From: Virgibacillus salarius
GTDB lineage: Bacteria > Bacillota > Bacilli > Bacillales > Amphibacillaceae
DNA: 64,000 bases
Direction of reading: 5' to 3'
NCBI RefSeq assembly: GCF_039521925.1
Contig: NZ_BAAACY010000006.1
Span: 10,161 to 74,160 of the forward strand
Below the pieces are notes generated by a model, which searched no databases, had not been told where the DNA came from, and saw only the letters and a program-made list of their open reading frames with translations. Below are positions 43,738 through 52,627 of the stretch, in pieces (within the stretch, counting starts at the first letter, position 1; every line of letters begins with the position of its first letter). Position numbers and translations under genes: made by a program.

Positions 43738-44181
43738 CTAAAATTCATGTTTCGTTACGGCTAATTGAATAATCACTCCAAAGGGATCTCTTACAATACC
43801 ATATCCAGAACTAAATGCATTTTTTTCAAAGGGTATTAAAATGTGGACGTCTTCATGCTTTAGAAGATTTGCATAGATAGTATAAATCGCGTTATAGTCC
43901 TTTGCTTGAACACATAAAGACGAGCTGTTATTTAACTGCCAGGAGCGGGTTTGATCCATTGCTTCCTCGGCAATCATCAGCTTGTTCGATCCAATTTGTA
44001 AGACAGAATGTGTAATATAGTCCTCTTGCCCTTTTGCGTACGTAAACTTTGGGTCCATGTCCTTCATTTCTTTATAAGTTTTTTTGAATAGAACCGTAGC
44101 CTCTAAATATTGCTCATAAAATGCAATTGCTCTTGCTCCTTGTCCGTTTAAAGATAGGAAAGGAATAACCTCAACATTCAT
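43738..44181 (-). CDS. VOC family protein (PhnB-like glyoxalase superfamily)
   Basis: This 147-residue protein starts MNVEVIPFLSLNGQGARAIA and FYEQYLEATVLFKKTYKEM, the hallmark of the PhnB-like subgroup, and ends FSSGYGIVRDPFGVIIQLAV, which holds the family's conserved D-P-F-G turn. It has no known enzymatic role; related proteins bind small molecules. The ATG at 44181 follows GAAGGAGG. It is divergent from a WYL-domain regulator at 44262 with 80 bases between the starts, so it is the probable target of that regulator. Confidence 0.85.
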   Translation of the reverse strand: MNVEVIPFLSLNGQGARAIAFYEQYLEATVLFKKTYKEMKDMDPKFTYAKGQEDYITHSVLQIGSNKLMIAEEAMDQTRSWQLNNSSSLCVQAKDYNAIYTIYANLLKHEDVHILIPFEKNAFSSGYGIVRDPFGVIIQLAVTKHEF

Positions 44182-44261
44182 TGAAATGCCTCCTTCGTTT
44201 GTTATACTGATGAGTATATAGAATAAAGGTGACAACTATTGGCACTATTAAGGGGGATTTT

Positions 44262-45200
44262 ATGAAAAAAAGTGAGCGCTTAAATCAAATGCTTCGTTTC
44301 GTTAATCAACGGCAACGTTTTACACTAAAAGATGTCATCAATGAATTTCAAATTTCGAAACGGACTGCACTTCGAGATATAGCTTCACTTGAGGAGATGG
44401 GCGTACCTTTATACGCCGAATATGGGAGATACGGCGGATACCGTTTAGTAAAACCAATTACTTTGCCGCCGATTTCATTTTCAAGTCAAGAAGTGTTCGC
44501 GCTTTATTTTGCCATGCAGGCACTACAGAGCTTTACGAGTACGCCATTTGAAATATCCTATCGTTCCGTTCATGAAAAGTTTTTAGAAGGACTCACGACA
44601 AAACAGCGAAAGCAAATAGATAGCTTGCAAAAACGAGTCGCATTCTTTCATGCAGAGCAGCTACATGAATGTGCTTATTTAGAAGAGCTTCTATTAGCTT
44701 CGACTAATAATCAAATTTTGTCGATAGTCTATACCACAGAAAAGCAGACGACAATTCGCCGTATTCAACCTATTTCTATCTATGCTATGAAGGGCTATTG
44801 GTATTGCCAATCTCTTGATTTGAATAAAAAAGCGTATCGTGTCTTTCGCTGTGATCGGATAAAGTCAATAGAGGTAGTGGAGGATGTGGATATGATAGAC
44901 GTAGAAGGTATCACTATAGAAAATGCACATGTTTTCTGGAAGCCTACAGATCAAGCTATTCCGTTTAAATGTGAGATAACAAAAACAGGCATCGAGCAAT
45001 TCATACAGAGCCAGTTCCCCTCTATGAAAATAAAAGAAGAACATAATGATTATTATTTGGTCGGAACTTATGAGCCTACTGAAGTAGACTTTATCATTTG
45101 TTACCTAGCTAGCTTTGGAAAAACCATACGAATTGTTGAGCCTGTTTCGTTAAAAGAGCAACTAAAGGCGTATTATTTAGATTTAATTAATTATATATAA
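44262..45200 (+). CDS. YafY-like HTH/WYL domain transcriptional regulator
   Basis: This 312-residue regulator has an N-terminal HTH_11 domain (KSERLNQMLRFVNQRQRFTL, ISKRTALRDIASLEEMGVP, YGRYGGYRL). Then comes a central WYL domain (ILSIVYTTEKQTTIRRIQPI, KGYWYCQSLDLNKKAYRVFR) and a C-terminal WCX extension (VDFIICYLASFGKTIRIVEP). WYL domains sense ligands or nucleic acids in stress regulators. Start ATG 44262 follows AAGGGGGA; the earlier GTG is rejected. It is divergent from the PhnB-like VOC gene, which it presumably controls. The ligand is unknown. Confidence 0.88.
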   Translation: MKKSERLNQMLRFVNQRQRFTLKDVINEFQISKRTALRDIASLEEMGVPLYAEYGRYGGYRLVKPITLPPISFSSQEVFALYFAMQALQSFTSTPFEISYRSVHEKFLEGLTTKQRKQIDSLQKRVAFFHAEQLHECAYLEELLLASTNNQILSIVYTTEKQTTIRRIQPISIYAMKGYWYCQSLDLNKKAYRVFRCDRIKSIEVVEDVDMIDVEGITIENAHVFWKPTDQAIPFKCEITKTGIEQFIQSQFPSMKIKEEHNDYYLVGTYEPTEVDFIICYLASFGKTIRIVEPVSLKEQLKAYYLDLINYI

Positions 45201-45238
45201 AGTAGGAGATTTTTTGGATGTAACAAGGGTGTTCCTGC

Positions 45239-46462
45239 TTAAAAAGTACCTGATACAATTTCTCCTTTAAACATCGTTGCTGCTCGCTGTGATCTTCTAG
45301 CTACTGCTTCAGCAGAACAGCTTGCGTCCACAAAAACCATATTCGCATCATCTCCAAGGCAAGGCCATATTTGCTTACCTTCAAGATTTAACGGTGTTTT
45401 GCCATCCGTAATATAGGAAAGTGTTTGTGCGAGTGCGGGTTCATCTATCCACGTAAAGATTTCTGCTAATCGTCCCGCTCGTTCTAATATATCGCCATTT
45501 CCAAATGGTGACCAAACATCAAAAATATTATCACAGCCAACTGCAACCGGCACATCTTTACTGTGTAATAAGTCAACAGGTGGAACTCTTCGATTAATGG
45601 GAACACTTGTAATAATGGTTATTCCTGCTTCAGCCAATTGCTCTGCTACTTCCATTGCCTCCGAAGGAGAGATTTCACCGAGACCAAATGCATGGCTAAT
45701 AGCAACCTTACCTTGTAAACCGGCCTCCTTGGTTAGCTCTGCTAATCTTTTCATAGTGAAGATACCTAAATGGTCTGGATCATGTAAATGTAAATCGATA
45801 CCTGCGTTACCTTCGACAGCAAGCTCGACCATGGCTTGTAAAGATGCTTCAATATCACCATCCACTGTCGCAGGATCAACTCCTCCTACAAACTGAGCAC
45901 CTTGCTTTAAAGCTTCTCTAACTAAATGTTGTACACCTGAACGTAATAATCCATGTTGTGGAAATGCAACAATCTCAGACGTTAATTTTCCTGCAAAAGC
46001 TTGTAATATCTTCTGAACTTCTTCAAAGTGCTTTAGGCCAATTTCTGGATAAATATCTACATGGGTACGTACATGTGTAACACCATACATTAAATAGCGA
46101 TTCAATAATTTTTCTGCTCTTTCTTGAATGGTCGTATCTAAAGTTTGTCGTGTTTCTTCTTTTTCTAGTTTAAGTCGATCAAAAATAGTAGGCGCGGGGG
46201 TTGCTGAATGCCATTGGTCACCTAGTAAGGTCTTATCTAAATGACAATGTTGTTCAACAAAAGATGGTAGCATTAACAAGTGATTTACATCTTTTTTGGG
46301 AAGATGCTCAGGCAGTGATTCATTAGCAGATATAATTTTAGCGATTCTTCCGTCACAAATCTTGAGGTGAAATGCTTCCGTTTTGGTACCTGTAATTGAA
46401 TTATTAGTAACCTGATAGCCAGTTTCCAATCTAGCATTGGTTAGCCAAAAAGTAGAACTCAT
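45239..46462 (-). CDS. Amidohydrolase family protein (cytosine deaminase-like), paralogue A
   Basis: This 407-residue metal-dependent hydrolase of the amidohydrolase TIM-barrel fold has strand-1 HCHLDKT (HxH type, about residues 68-74), HVRTHVDIYPEIG, GGVDPATVDGDIE, the second metal His in HLHDPDHLG, SHAFGLG and the catalytic Asp in VGCDNIFDVW. The order and spacing fit the CodA/cytosine-deaminase subgroup, but the true substrate (a cyclic amide, pterin or nucleobase analogue) is open. It is the third gene of an operon: ankyrin lipoprotein, paralogue B, then this gene 27 bases later. GTG/ATG spacing to AAAGGAT is acceptable. Confidence 0.85.
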   Translation of the reverse strand: MSSTFWLTNARLETGYQVTNNSITGTKTEAFHLKICDGRIAKIISANESLPEHLPKKDVNHLLMLPSFVEQHCHLDKTLLGDQWHSATPAPTIFDRLKLEKEETRQTLDTTIQERAEKLLNRYLMYGVTHVRTHVDIYPEIGLKHFEEVQKILQAFAGKLTSEIVAFPQHGLLRSGVQHLVREALKQGAQFVGGVDPATVDGDIEASLQAMVELAVEGNAGIDLHLHDPDHLGIFTMKRLAELTKEAGLQGKVAISHAFGLGEISPSEAMEVAEQLAEAGITIITSVPINRRVPPVDLLHSKDVPVAVGCDNIFDVWSPFGNGDILERAGRLAEIFTWIDEPALAQTLSYITDGKTPLNLEGKQIWPCLGDDANMVFVDASCSAEAVARRSQRAATMFKGEIVSGTF

Positions 46463-46489
46463 ATTTTTTCTATCCTTTCTCTTTAACGA

Positions 46490-47710
46490 TTACATTGCTC
46501 CTGCAACAATCTTACCTTTATATAAAACTGCTATTCGTTGCGCTCTCCTAGCAACGGCTTCGGCAGAACAGCTTGCATCTACAAAGACAAAGTTAGCATC
46601 GTCCCCAGCTTTTGGCCAAATCATCTCTCCATTTTGATTTAATGGCGTGATTCCTCCAGTAATAAAGCCTAGCGCCTGCCCAAGTGATTGCTCGTCTTTG
46701 AGATGAAAGCGTTCGGCAAGTGTTCCTACCTTTTCTAGGCTGTCTCCTTTTCCAAAGGGAGACCAGTGATCGATGATACTATCGTCACCAAGTGATACCG
46801 CTACTCCTTTTTCTTGTAAAAGCGGGATTGGGATGGTTCTTCCAAGGGGTACAGAAGAGGTGATTGAAATACCATGGTGTGCTAATAAAGCTGCGACCTC
46901 ACTTACCTCTTCAGTTGCTATGTCTGCAAGAGCTAAGGCATGGCTAATAGTGACTCTTCCCTGCCAACCAGCTTCCTCCGTTAATGCTGCCAATCGCCTA
47001 CATGTAAAAATACCAAGGTGACCAGGATCATGCAAATGTATGTCTATATCTGCATTAGCCTCAATTGCAAGGTCGAACACAGTTTGTAACGATTTCTCAA
47101 TATGATTATCAATCGAGGCAGGATCGATACCACCTACGAGTGAAGCTCCAGTTTTTAACGCTTCTCTCATGAGAGATACGGCATCGCTACGTAATAGCCC
47201 GTGCTGTGGGAAAGCAACGATCTCCACAGAAGCTTTATCTTTGAACGTTTCTAGTGCTCTTAGCGTCGCTTCTAAATTATTAAGACCAATAATTGGATCG
47301 ACATTACAATGTGTACGAATATGAGTGGATCCTGACTGCAGTAAGAGGTTGATTAATATTCCTGCTCTTTCTTCGACCACAGGTAGTAATTGGCGAAGTA
47401 ATGTTTCCTCTTCTTCAAGTCTTGTCCATATCCCTTTGGTTGCCAGTGTTGGTGCTCTCCAATTACCCCCATAGTAAGTTTTGTCGATATGAATATGCAT
47501 ATCTCTGAATGCTGGTAGCATTAAATAATGCTTTGCATCGTGCCTTGGGACGTTCGTATCCAAAGGAATATTTGCTGGGATTATTTTATTAACCTTTCCA
47601 TCTACAATACGGATATGAAAATGTTCTGTCTCCGTACCGATAATCATGCTATTTCCATAGCGGTAGCCCGTTTCTAATCGGACATTTGTTAACCAATAAT
47701 CATTTTTCAC
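46490..47710 (-). CDS. Amidohydrolase family protein (cytosine deaminase-like), paralogue B
   Basis: This 406-residue protein aligns along its whole length with the neighbouring paralogue (shared WLTN-RLETGY start, GGIDPAS-D-HIE, HLHDPGHLGIFT, the ANxVFVDASCSAEAVARR end), so the two arose by tandem duplication. Metal ligands are in HIHIDKT, HLHDPGH and SHALAL; the Asp is in SLGDDSIIDHW. The GTG start follows GAGGAGG. It is the second gene after the ankyrin lipoprotein (24 bases). Paralogue B has DMHIHIDKT where A has EQHCHLDKT, so substrate preference may differ. The operon is opposite a LysR gene. Confidence 0.85.
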   Translation of the reverse strand: MKNDYWLTNVRLETGYRYGNSMIIGTETEHFHIRIVDGKVNKIIPANIPLDTNVPRHDAKHYLMLPAFRDMHIHIDKTYYGGNWRAPTLATKGIWTRLEEEETLLRQLLPVVEERAGILINLLLQSGSTHIRTHCNVDPIIGLNNLEATLRALETFKDKASVEIVAFPQHGLLRSDAVSLMREALKTGASLVGGIDPASIDNHIEKSLQTVFDLAIEANADIDIHLHDPGHLGIFTCRRLAALTEEAGWQGRVTISHALALADIATEEVSEVAALLAHHGISITSSVPLGRTIPIPLLQEKGVAVSLGDDSIIDHWSPFGKGDSLEKVGTLAERFHLKDEQSLGQALGFITGGITPLNQNGEMIWPKAGDDANFVFVDASCSAEAVARRAQRIAVLYKGKIVAGAM

Positions 47711-47734
47711 TTCTTAATTCCTCCTCTCTTGATA

Positions 47735-48433
47735 TTAATTAGCTGACTTTGCATTGCTTAGAATAGCTACTATATCTTGATATCCGTTATTCTGTGCATG
47801 TTGTAGAGCGGTAATTCCCTCTCTATCTCCCATATCAATGTCGGCACCATGATCAACTAATAGTTTTACAATATCTTGATGATCCTCTCCACCGTCACCT
47901 AGTATTACCGCCTCTAACAAGGCTGTCCAATGTAGATTATTAATATGGTTAACATCGGTATCCGAATGAGTCAGCAGTTCTTTAACGATATTGACATGGC
48001 CGCGTTCTGCTGCTGGGATCAGTGCTGTTCCACCAAATCGGTTTGTGAGATTGGTATCTGCTCCTGCTTCGATGGAGAGTTTTACAATTTCCAATAATCC
48101 TTCTGCTCCAGCATATAGAAGCACATTATTTAGGCTATCATCACGAATATCAATATCAGCACCTTGATTAATTAGGAGCTTTACTGTTTCTACTCTATTA
48201 TGATAGGTGGCTGCAAGCACAGGTGTAGTTCCGCTTCTGTTTGTTGCATCGATGTTAGCGCCAGCTTTAAGCAGTTTTAGAACCTCGTTCGTATTTCCTT
48301 TCTCAGCTGCATCAAATAATTGTCGATTCAATGTGTTCACCTTCTTTTCTGTGGAGTGATGGTTGGAGGAACTTGGAAATTCATGGCATCCAATTAGCAG
48401 AAAGAAACATAATATTAGGATAAATCGATACAT
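47735..48433 (-). CDS. Ankyrin-repeat lipoprotein
   Basis: This 232-residue exported protein has a signal peptide with lipobox LIGC (Cys16), a short polar linker, and about six ankyrin repeats from residue 35 to the end. The repeat phrases are LLKAGANIDATNRSGTTPV, LLINQGADIDIRDDSLN, SIEAGADTNLTNRFGGTALI, LLTHSDTDVNHINNLHWTAL and LLVDHGADIDMGDREGITAL. Ankyrin repeats bind proteins; anchored at the outer face of the membrane, it may hold or inhibit a partner. It is the first gene of the amidohydrolase operon. An AAAGGAG site precedes the ATG. Confidence 0.88.
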   Translation of the reverse strand: MYRFILILCFFLLIGCHEFPSSSNHHSTEKKVNTLNRQLFDAAEKGNTNEVLKLLKAGANIDATNRSGTTPVLAATYHNRVETVKLLINQGADIDIRDDSLNNVLLYAGAEGLLEIVKLSIEAGADTNLTNRFGGTALIPAAERGHVNIVKELLTHSDTDVNHINNLHWTALLEAVILGDGGEDHQDIVKLLVDHGADIDMGDREGITALQHAQNNGYQDIVAILSNAKSAN

Positions 48434-48452
48434 GAATATAACTCCTTTTTCC

Positions 48453-48532
48453 TTTTATCCCGACATATAACTGGTAGTAAGCTCCTCACTTGGGGGATAA
48501 ACAAAACCCCCACTGAAGTAAGTTTCACTTTA
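48453..48532 (+). repeat. Family-1 dispersed repeat, intermediate form (copy 8)
   Basis: ACATATAACTGGTAGTAAGC, then the 3' hairpin TGGGGGATAAACAAAACCCC, then CACTGAAGTAAGTTTCACTTTA. It lies between the start of the ankyrin operon and the LysR operator. Confidence 0.85.
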
Positions 48533-48558
48533 TACTTTTTATGCTACCATGGTGTTAG

Positions 48559-48608
48559 TTATATGAAAAATATTTAAAAAATTAATTTTACTTAACTTTT
48601 TCATATAA
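48559..48608. promoter_or_regulatory. Perfect inverted repeat in the LysR divergent region
   Basis: TTATATGAAAAA (48559-48570) and TTTTTCATATAA (48597-48608) are perfect 12-base arms separated by 26 bases, just before the LysR gene. They may be the two binding sites of the tetrameric regulator. Confidence 0.6.
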
Positions 48609-48627
48609 TAAAAGTGGAGGTGTTAAA

Positions 48628-49524
48628 ATGGATATTAGACAGTTGCGATATTTTATAGCGATTGTAGAGGAAAAAAAGATCTCTGCCGCTGCTGAAAGAC
48701 TTCATATTTCCCAGCCACCATTAAGCCAGCATTTAAAAGCGATGGAAGAGGAGTTGGGTTCAAAATTAGTAGAAAGAAGTGGCAAGTTTTTTGAGGTAAC
48801 CGAGGCAGGAAAAGCACTCTATAAATATGCCTTACGAATGAACCAATTAATGGAAGAGGCAAAAATGGAAGTGAAGGATGTAGGACGTGGATTATATGGA
48901 ACGTTGACGATCGGTATCAATACCTTTTCTTTTGCCGGTCTCGCGGACATTCTTCGTCAATTTAAAAGACAATATCCGAATGTTACTTATAAAATTCAAC
49001 AAAATGAATCGTTGCATCTTTGTAAATTAGTTAGGGATCGTAAGGTAGAACTAGCGATTATTCGTTTACCGCTTGATATGGATGATTTCTCTGTTGTTCA
49101 TCTTCATGCAGAACCGTTTTATTTTATCACATCGAATAAGCATAATGTATTCACACATGAAGTATCGTTTGATGAACTTGAACATTATCCTTTACTACTA
49201 CCAAGTACAGAAGGGTTAGGTGTGCATTATTTAATTATAGAGGCTTTTTCTCGATGTCAACTACAGCCAAATATGGTTGGTGAATGCTCGGATATTACCT
49301 TGTTAATGAATTTAATTTCATCTGATTTTGCTACATCTATTGTACCAGAGACCTTACTTAAACAGCATAGCGGATACCCGATACATGCTTATAAAATCTC
49401 TGATGCAGTTGGTTTATCTGGATCGGTAGGTTTAATATGGTTAAAGAATCATGAATTGTCGAAGACTGCGCAAAATTTTGTCCAAATGATAGAACAACAA
49501 AACACGAATCGTGCAAAGGAATAA
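48628..49524 (+). CDS. LysR family transcriptional regulator
   Basis: This 298-residue regulator has the classic winged helix IRQLRYFIAIVEEKKISAAA, ERLHISQPPLSQHLKAMEEE (about residues 20-39) and a C-terminal effector-binding domain from about residue 90. GTGGAGG precedes the ATG. It is divergent from the ankyrin-amidohydrolase operon, with a 12-base perfect inverted repeat between, so it probably activates that operon in response to the amidohydrolase substrate. A family-1 repeat lies between the operator and the operon start, which may alter spacing. Confidence 0.9.
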   Translation: MDIRQLRYFIAIVEEKKISAAAERLHISQPPLSQHLKAMEEELGSKLVERSGKFFEVTEAGKALYKYALRMNQLMEEAKMEVKDVGRGLYGTLTIGINTFSFAGLADILRQFKRQYPNVTYKIQQNESLHLCKLVRDRKVELAIIRLPLDMDDFSVVHLHAEPFYFITSNKHNVFTHEVSFDELEHYPLLLPSTEGLGVHYLIIEAFSRCQLQPNMVGECSDITLLMNLISSDFATSIVPETLLKQHSGYPIHAYKISDAVGLSGSVGLIWLKNHELSKTAQNFVQMIEQQNTNRAKE

Positions 49525-49538
49525 GGAGGTTTATATAT

Positions 49539-49871
49539 ATGAGATGCTGTTGTGAAAATGGGAAAATAGATCATTTGAAAATGGAAGGTGATGAGGGTGC
49601 AGATCCGTTCTGGTGCAAAAAATGCGGCTGCAATCTTGATATAGAGGATATACCCATATCAGGAGAATTAACGAAAGAATTAACGCTTTGGATAGCAGCA
49701 TATGGGAATTGGATAGATTGGGAAAACGATAAGTTGCGAATAGACGCAATTGAACTTGAGAAAAGATTTAATCAAACAGGTGTAAGATTAATGGAATGTG
49801 TAAAGAAGGAGCTTGGAAGCTCTTATACCATCGAATTTATTCCATCAACAACCGTAGTGATGTATTCATAG
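49539..49871 (+). CDS. Hypothetical zinc-ribbon-like protein
   Basis: This 110-residue protein begins MRCCCENGKIDHLKM and carries a second pair in FWCKKCGCNLDIED (about residues 24-37). The two Cys pairs suggest a zinc ribbon. The rest (ELTLWIAAYGNWIDWENDKL...) is acidic, with no membrane helix. AAGGAGG lies 10 bases before the ATG. It begins 14 bases after the LysR stop, perhaps in the same transcript. I recognise the type from bacilli but no function. Confidence 0.65.
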   Translation: MRCCCENGKIDHLKMEGDEGADPFWCKKCGCNLDIEDIPISGELTKELTLWIAAYGNWIDWENDKLRIDAIELEKRFNQTGVRLMECVKKELGSSYTIEFIPSTTVVMYS

Positions 49872-50092
49872 ACGTTTTAAGCAGAGGGGAAGAAGAGATT
49901 CAACGCGTTATCCATTCTTTGTTTAGTTAGTTTGCGATAAATATATAAATACTTTCCTTAACGATTCAGTTGCATTCCGAATTAGGGATGCTTTTTCTTT
50001 TTGATATCCGAGTATTATCTGTGTTTCTTGAGGAATATCTTCACAAGAATTGGAGAAACTAACCACGAATATTGCTGAAAGGAGTTTATGCC

Positions 50093-50278
50093 ATGAATCA
50101 ATTAACGCAGACGGAATTAGAGAACCTTCGAAAAATGATCGGCGAGCATGGAATGATAGCCAATAAGTTAGAGACCTACGCTCAATCAGCGACCGATCAA
50201 GAATTAAAGTCCATGTTACTTCAAGACGCTCAAGCAGCTAGACAAGCACAGCAACAACTTTTACCATTTTTACAATAG
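50093..50278 (+). CDS. Small spore-coat-associated protein
   Basis: This 61-residue helical, Gln-rich protein (MNQLTQTELENLRKMIGEHG, then a QDAQAARQAQQQLL end) resembles the small partners found beside CotF-like coat proteins in bacilli. ATG 50093 follows AAAGGAG; the upstream ATG in frame overlaps that site. It is followed after 10 bases by a CotF-like gene. Expression would be expected late in sporulation in the mother cell, but I could not identify a SigE or SigK promoter with confidence. Confidence 0.75.
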   Translation: MNQLTQTELENLRKMIGEHGMIANKLETYAQSATDQELKSMLLQDAQAARQAQQQLLPFLQ

Positions 50279-50288
50279 GAGGAAAAAG

Positions 50289-50543
50289 ATGTTACAGGAT
50301 AAGGATATTGTGAATGACTATTTAAACGGATTAAATGCGAGCCTGAAAAGTTATGCAGGCTACATTAGTGAGGCTAATAATGCACAGCTTAGACAAACGC
50401 TAATAAATTTAAGAAACGGGGATGAATCTCGCCAACGAAAAGTATATAGTTACTCGATACAAAATGGTTTCTATAAACCAGCACAAGCAGCATCCCAACA
50501 AGAAATTCAACAGGTACAATCGGAATTGAGTGCTGGGCAATAA
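50289..50543 (+). CDS. CotF-like spore coat protein
   Basis: This 84-residue protein has LQDKDIVNDYLNGLNASLKS, ISEANNAQLRQTLINLRNGD and YSIQNGFYKPAQAASQQEIQ. The pattern of a helical ferritin-like segment followed by a G-F/W-Y-x-P-A tail is typical of the CotF family of inner coat proteins. AGGAGG precedes the ATG. It forms an operon with the smaller gene upstream and is followed by a hairpin. It shows that the organism belongs to a spore-forming group. Confidence 0.85.
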   Translation: MLQDKDIVNDYLNGLNASLKSYAGYISEANNAQLRQTLINLRNGDESRQRKVYSYSIQNGFYKPAQAASQQEIQQVQSELSAGQ

Positions 50544-50547
50544 GCAT

Positions 50548-50588
50548 GAAAGAGTATCAATAGTCCATCGACTATCCGGTACTCTTTC
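50548..50588 (+). terminator. Terminator after the coat protein genes
   Basis: GAAAGAGTA pairs with TACTCTTTC, and an inner ATAGTC/GACTAT extends the stem. The T-tract is poor. Confidence 0.6.
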
Positions 50589-50665
50589 GTATACATAGAT
50601 GTAAAGTTATATAGATTCAACTTAAAAACCATCCTGTGCTATGATGGAAGCAGGAGGGTAAATGG

Positions 50666-51520
50666 ATGATTTACATAGGATTAACAGGGTGGGGGGACCA
50701 CTATTCTCTGTATCCGCCACAGATAAAGCCGAAAGATAAATTACCTGAATATAGTAGCCATTTTTTAGTAGTAGAGGTTGATGCCTCTTTTTATGCAGTA
50801 CAGCCTGTTCGTAATGCTCAAAAATGGGTGAGGGAAACACCAGATAATTTTCGTTTTGTTGTAAAAGCTTATCAAGGTATGACCGGGCATCAGCGCGGTG
50901 AAGAAAATCCCTTTGAATCGAAAACAGAAATGTTTCAAGCATTTATAGATTCCTTAAAGCCGTATCAGGATGCCAATAAATTAGCAATGGTTCTATTTCA
51001 GTTCCCGCCATGGTTTGAGTGTAATAAGGACAATGTGAATTATTTGCGTTTTTGTAAGAAAATGCTGGGAGAGATTCCAGTCGCACTTGAATTTAGAAAC
51101 CAATCATGGTTTAGTGACCAGTATCGTAACAGTACCTTATCCTTTATGAAAGAGGAAGGATGGATTCATTCTATAGTGGATGAGCCGCAAGCAGGTGATA
51201 GCTCAATACCAACCGTCCCTGAAGTAACGCATGAAGACCTGACACTCATACGAATGCATGGTAGGAACGTTCACGGCTGGAATAAACCAAGCAGTGCGGA
51301 AACGAATTGGCGGGATGTTCGTTATCTTTATAAATACAATAAAGCAGAACTTTCAGAATGGAAAAACAGAATTTCTGAACTACACAGGCATAGTAAGGAC
51401 ATCATGGTTCTATTTAATAATAATTCGGGTGGCGATGCAGCCGGTAATGCAAAGGAGCTTCAAGAAATGCTGGGAATACGCTATGACGGACTCTCACCAA
51501 AGCAATTAGGTCTATTTTAA
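50666..51520 (+). CDS. yunF: DUF72 family protein (YunF-like)
   Basis: This 284-residue protein of the DUF72 TIM-barrel family has MIYIGLTGWGDH at the start (family hallmark GxxGW), VVEVDASFYAVQP, ALEFRNQSW (the conserved E-x-R-x-x-S-W) and VLFNNNSGGDAAGNAKELQE near the end. The family is widespread, and its activity is not established. AGGAGG lies 10 bases before the ATG. B. subtilis YunF has about the same length. It stands alone and ends at a bidirectional terminator. Confidence 0.88.
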   Translation: MIYIGLTGWGDHYSLYPPQIKPKDKLPEYSSHFLVVEVDASFYAVQPVRNAQKWVRETPDNFRFVVKAYQGMTGHQRGEENPFESKTEMFQAFIDSLKPYQDANKLAMVLFQFPPWFECNKDNVNYLRFCKKMLGEIPVALEFRNQSWFSDQYRNSTLSFMKEEGWIHSIVDEPQAGDSSIPTVPEVTHEDLTLIRMHGRNVHGWNKPSSAETNWRDVRYLYKYNKAELSEWKNRISELHRHSKDIMVLFNNNSGGDAAGNAKELQEMLGIRYDGLSPKQLGLF

Positions 51521-51563
51521 TGGTCAGTGTGATACGATGTATTCTGAAAAGATTGCGTAAACG

Positions 51564-51607
51564 AAAGGACATAGCCTATTAATCTAAACAAACAGGCTAT
51601 GTCCTTT
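51564..51607. terminator. Bidirectional terminator
   Basis: AAAGGACATAGCCT and AGGCTATGTCCTTT form a perfect stem around a loop of about 16 bases, between convergent genes. Confidence 0.85.
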
Positions 51608-51651
51608 ACTGTTCATATTCATATAAAAAGATTGTGTTGGACTAGTCTACA

Positions 51652-52464
51652 CTAGTTAATAAAAGATTTGGCACCAATATAATGATTTTGCCAGTAGTCG
51701 ATGCTAATATCTGCTACACGCACACCGTCATTTCCTGCGTGAATCATTTGATTGTTACCAATGTAAACCCCACTGTGCGATGCTCCTTCAGTATCATAAG
51801 TTCCCTCAAAGAATACTACATCTCCAACGTTAGGAGCGCCTACATGGACACCGTCATTCTCCCACATCTCACTATGGGTTCGAGAAACATCGATACCGAC
51901 TTGCTTAAATACATAATTAATAAAACCACTGCTGTCCATGCCTTTCGTAGTAGTTCCACCCCACACATAAGGCGTGCCTATGACACTTTCTGCAGTAGCA
52001 ACAATATCAGATTGAATGTTTGTTGAATTAGAATTTCCAGCTTCTGTAATAGTTAAATCACCAGATGGATTGCTTGCAGGTAATGCTAAAGCTTCAGATG
52101 TATTCGGTCCTACTAGTCCGTCAACTTGTAGTTTTTTGTCTGCTTGAAAATCTCTTACTGCTTTTTCAGTAATAGGACCAAATATACCGTCAACTGTATA
52201 TGTATAGTAGCCCTTGTCATGAAGCGTTGCTTGTAAATCCTCTACTGCTTGGCCTGTATCTCCAAGCTGAATAAGTGAGAATTCATCTACGGTGGTTTTC
52301 CGGACATTAGGAATATTGCTCTCATTAATGGTAATATCCCCTTCTGAAGAGCCTACACCTGCATTGGCAAATACACTTCCACTAAAAATAGGAGTAAAAG
52401 CTAAGGAAGTTACTAATGCTGCAGAAATTGCATATTTTCTTGTTGTATGATTGGACTGTGCCAC
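51652..52464 (-). CDS. NlpC/P60 (C40) cell-wall protein with Ser in place of the catalytic Cys
   Basis: This 270-residue exported protein has a signal peptide (about residues 1-32, ending GSVFANA), a peptidoglycan-binding domain (LGDTGQAVEDLQATLHDKGY, FGPITEKAVRDFQADKKLQV) and an NlpC/P60 domain (TPYVWGGTTTKG, MDSSGFINYVF, HSGVYIGNNQMIHAG). The family nucleophile is the Cys of D-C-S-G-F; here the codon is AGC, giving Ser178. The His motif is retained. It may be catalytically dead and act as a wall-binding or regulatory protein, or use Ser. The GTG start at 52464 follows TAGGAGG; the longer TTG frame is rejected. Confidence 0.88.
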   Translation of the reverse strand: MAQSNHTTRKYAISAALVTSLAFTPIFSGSVFANAGVGSSEGDITINESNIPNVRKTTVDEFSLIQLGDTGQAVEDLQATLHDKGYYTYTVDGIFGPITEKAVRDFQADKKLQVDGLVGPNTSEALALPASNPSGDLTITEAGNSNSTNIQSDIVATAESVIGTPYVWGGTTTKGMDSSGFINYVFKQVGIDVSRTHSEMWENDGVHVGAPNVGDVVFFEGTYDTEGASHSGVYIGNNQMIHAGNDGVRVADISIDYWQNHYIGAKSFIN

Positions 52465-52627
52465 TGTTTTTCCTCCTCTATATAGGTTTATCTCGTTCAA
52501 TAGTAAAACTGGCGAAACAGGGTCTGATATATTTCGACAATTTAACTATCCTAAATGTAACAAACGAAAATATCAGTGAGTTAACATAGAATTTAAGGGG
52601 AAATAACAAATTATGATAATAAATTAC

